From CAYSRC01 sp964433495 (GTDB lineage: Bacteria; Bacillota; Clostridia; Oscillospirales; Ruminococcaceae), in the NCBI GenBank assembly GCA_964433495.1, contig CAYSRC010000050.1, forward strand, positions 1-12,918: 12,918 bases of DNA, read 5' to 3'. Of this stretch, positions 12,612 to 12,918 are shown one piece after another; positions within the stretch are counted from its first letter, which is position 1, and each line of letters begins with the position of its first letter. Made by a program: the position numbers and the translations under genes. A model generated the notes under the pieces. It saw only the letters and a program-made list of their open reading frames with translations, was not told the DNA's origin and searched no databases.

Positions 12612-12918
12612 CAAAAATAACGGATTTCGTTGGTTTAGCGATTTCAGCCCCGCTAATGCTGTTTTAGTTTGTACAAAATGCACAGATAGTTTTCAACACC
12701 GTAGTGCGCATTCCACAATAAAAAAGTCAAAGCAATGTTGAAAACCGTTATTTTCGGCCCGTTGCACCAAAGCGGCGGGCGGCACGGCGCGGTGTCGAAA
12801 GGGCGCGGAGGCGCGCGGGCAGCGGCGGTTTTTGTCAAAAGCGGGCACCCCGCGCGCGGGGCGCAGAGCCTCTGTTTCCCGCCGTTCTCAAGGTATCTCC
12901 GCCGCATGTCGGGGCGGC
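12612..12918. other. Upstream region of ptsH: AT-rich part with nested inverted repeats, then GC-rich tail
   Basis: 12612-12760 is AT-rich. AAAATAACGG (12614-12623) and CCGTTATTTT (12745-12754) form a 10-bp inverted repeat; inside it, GTTTTCAACA (12689-12698) and TGTTGAAAAC (12736-12745) form another. 12761-12918 is GC-rich; possible frames show no recognisable protein, though the tail of an upstream minus-strand gene cannot be excluded at the window edge. Confidence 0.5.

Noticed and set aside
12653..12907. Minus-strand open frame of 84 codons upstream of ptsH
   Set aside because: It spans the AT-rich inverted repeats and a sharp composition change, with no motif and no ribosome binding site.

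Overview
The window looks like a GC-rich Bacillota chromosome, probably an Oscillospiraceae/Ruminococcaceae-type Clostridia. This is inferred from the gene families (DUF1836, YlmH/RqcP2, Gram-positive HPr with His15 and Ser46, a CoaD–RsmD pair), strong Shine-Dalgarno sites, sigma-A-like promoters, and AT-rich promoter islands in a GC-rich background. No phage, transposase, CRISPR, rRNA or tRNA gene was found. Protein-coding content is mostly housekeeping; the unusual material is in the intergenic DNA.

Layout: 1-401 is a repeat zone. It has two identical 122-bp units in tandem, then a diverged third unit that folds into an almost gap-free four-way junction, with a good minus-strand promoter at its edge firing into the array. 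462-1043 (minus) is a DUF1836 protein, divergent from an SGNH hydrolase (1256-1939) that ends at a very strong terminator. 2039-3399 is a TetR–flavoprotein operon whose promoter holds two matching palindromic operators. 3400-4079 is non-coding and contains a suspicious poly-G/poly-A/poly-C block, then a plus-strand terminator. 4080-5897 (minus) is an unassigned three-helix membrane protein with a large outer domain, divergent from ylmH (6173-6943). 6944-7682 is non-coding and densely packed with hairpins. 7683-12082 (all minus) runs tam, uvrC, then rsmD-coaD-coiled-coil protein from an internal promoter. 12268-12531 (minus) is ptsH with its own promoter and terminator. 12532-12918 is its AT-rich upstream region plus GC-rich sequence in which I see no gene.

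How the parts connect: TetR probably represses its own operon and the redox flavoprotein. YlmH acts in ribosome quality control, RsmD in 16S rRNA methylation, CoaD in CoA synthesis, UvrC in excision repair, and HPr in sugar transport and catabolite control. The best candidate for something undescribed is the structured repeat at 1-401: a conserved backbone with a swappable tip, transcribed in its third copy from a promoter that starts at the junction. A second hairpin-dense block lies at 6948-7613. Function is unknown for both.
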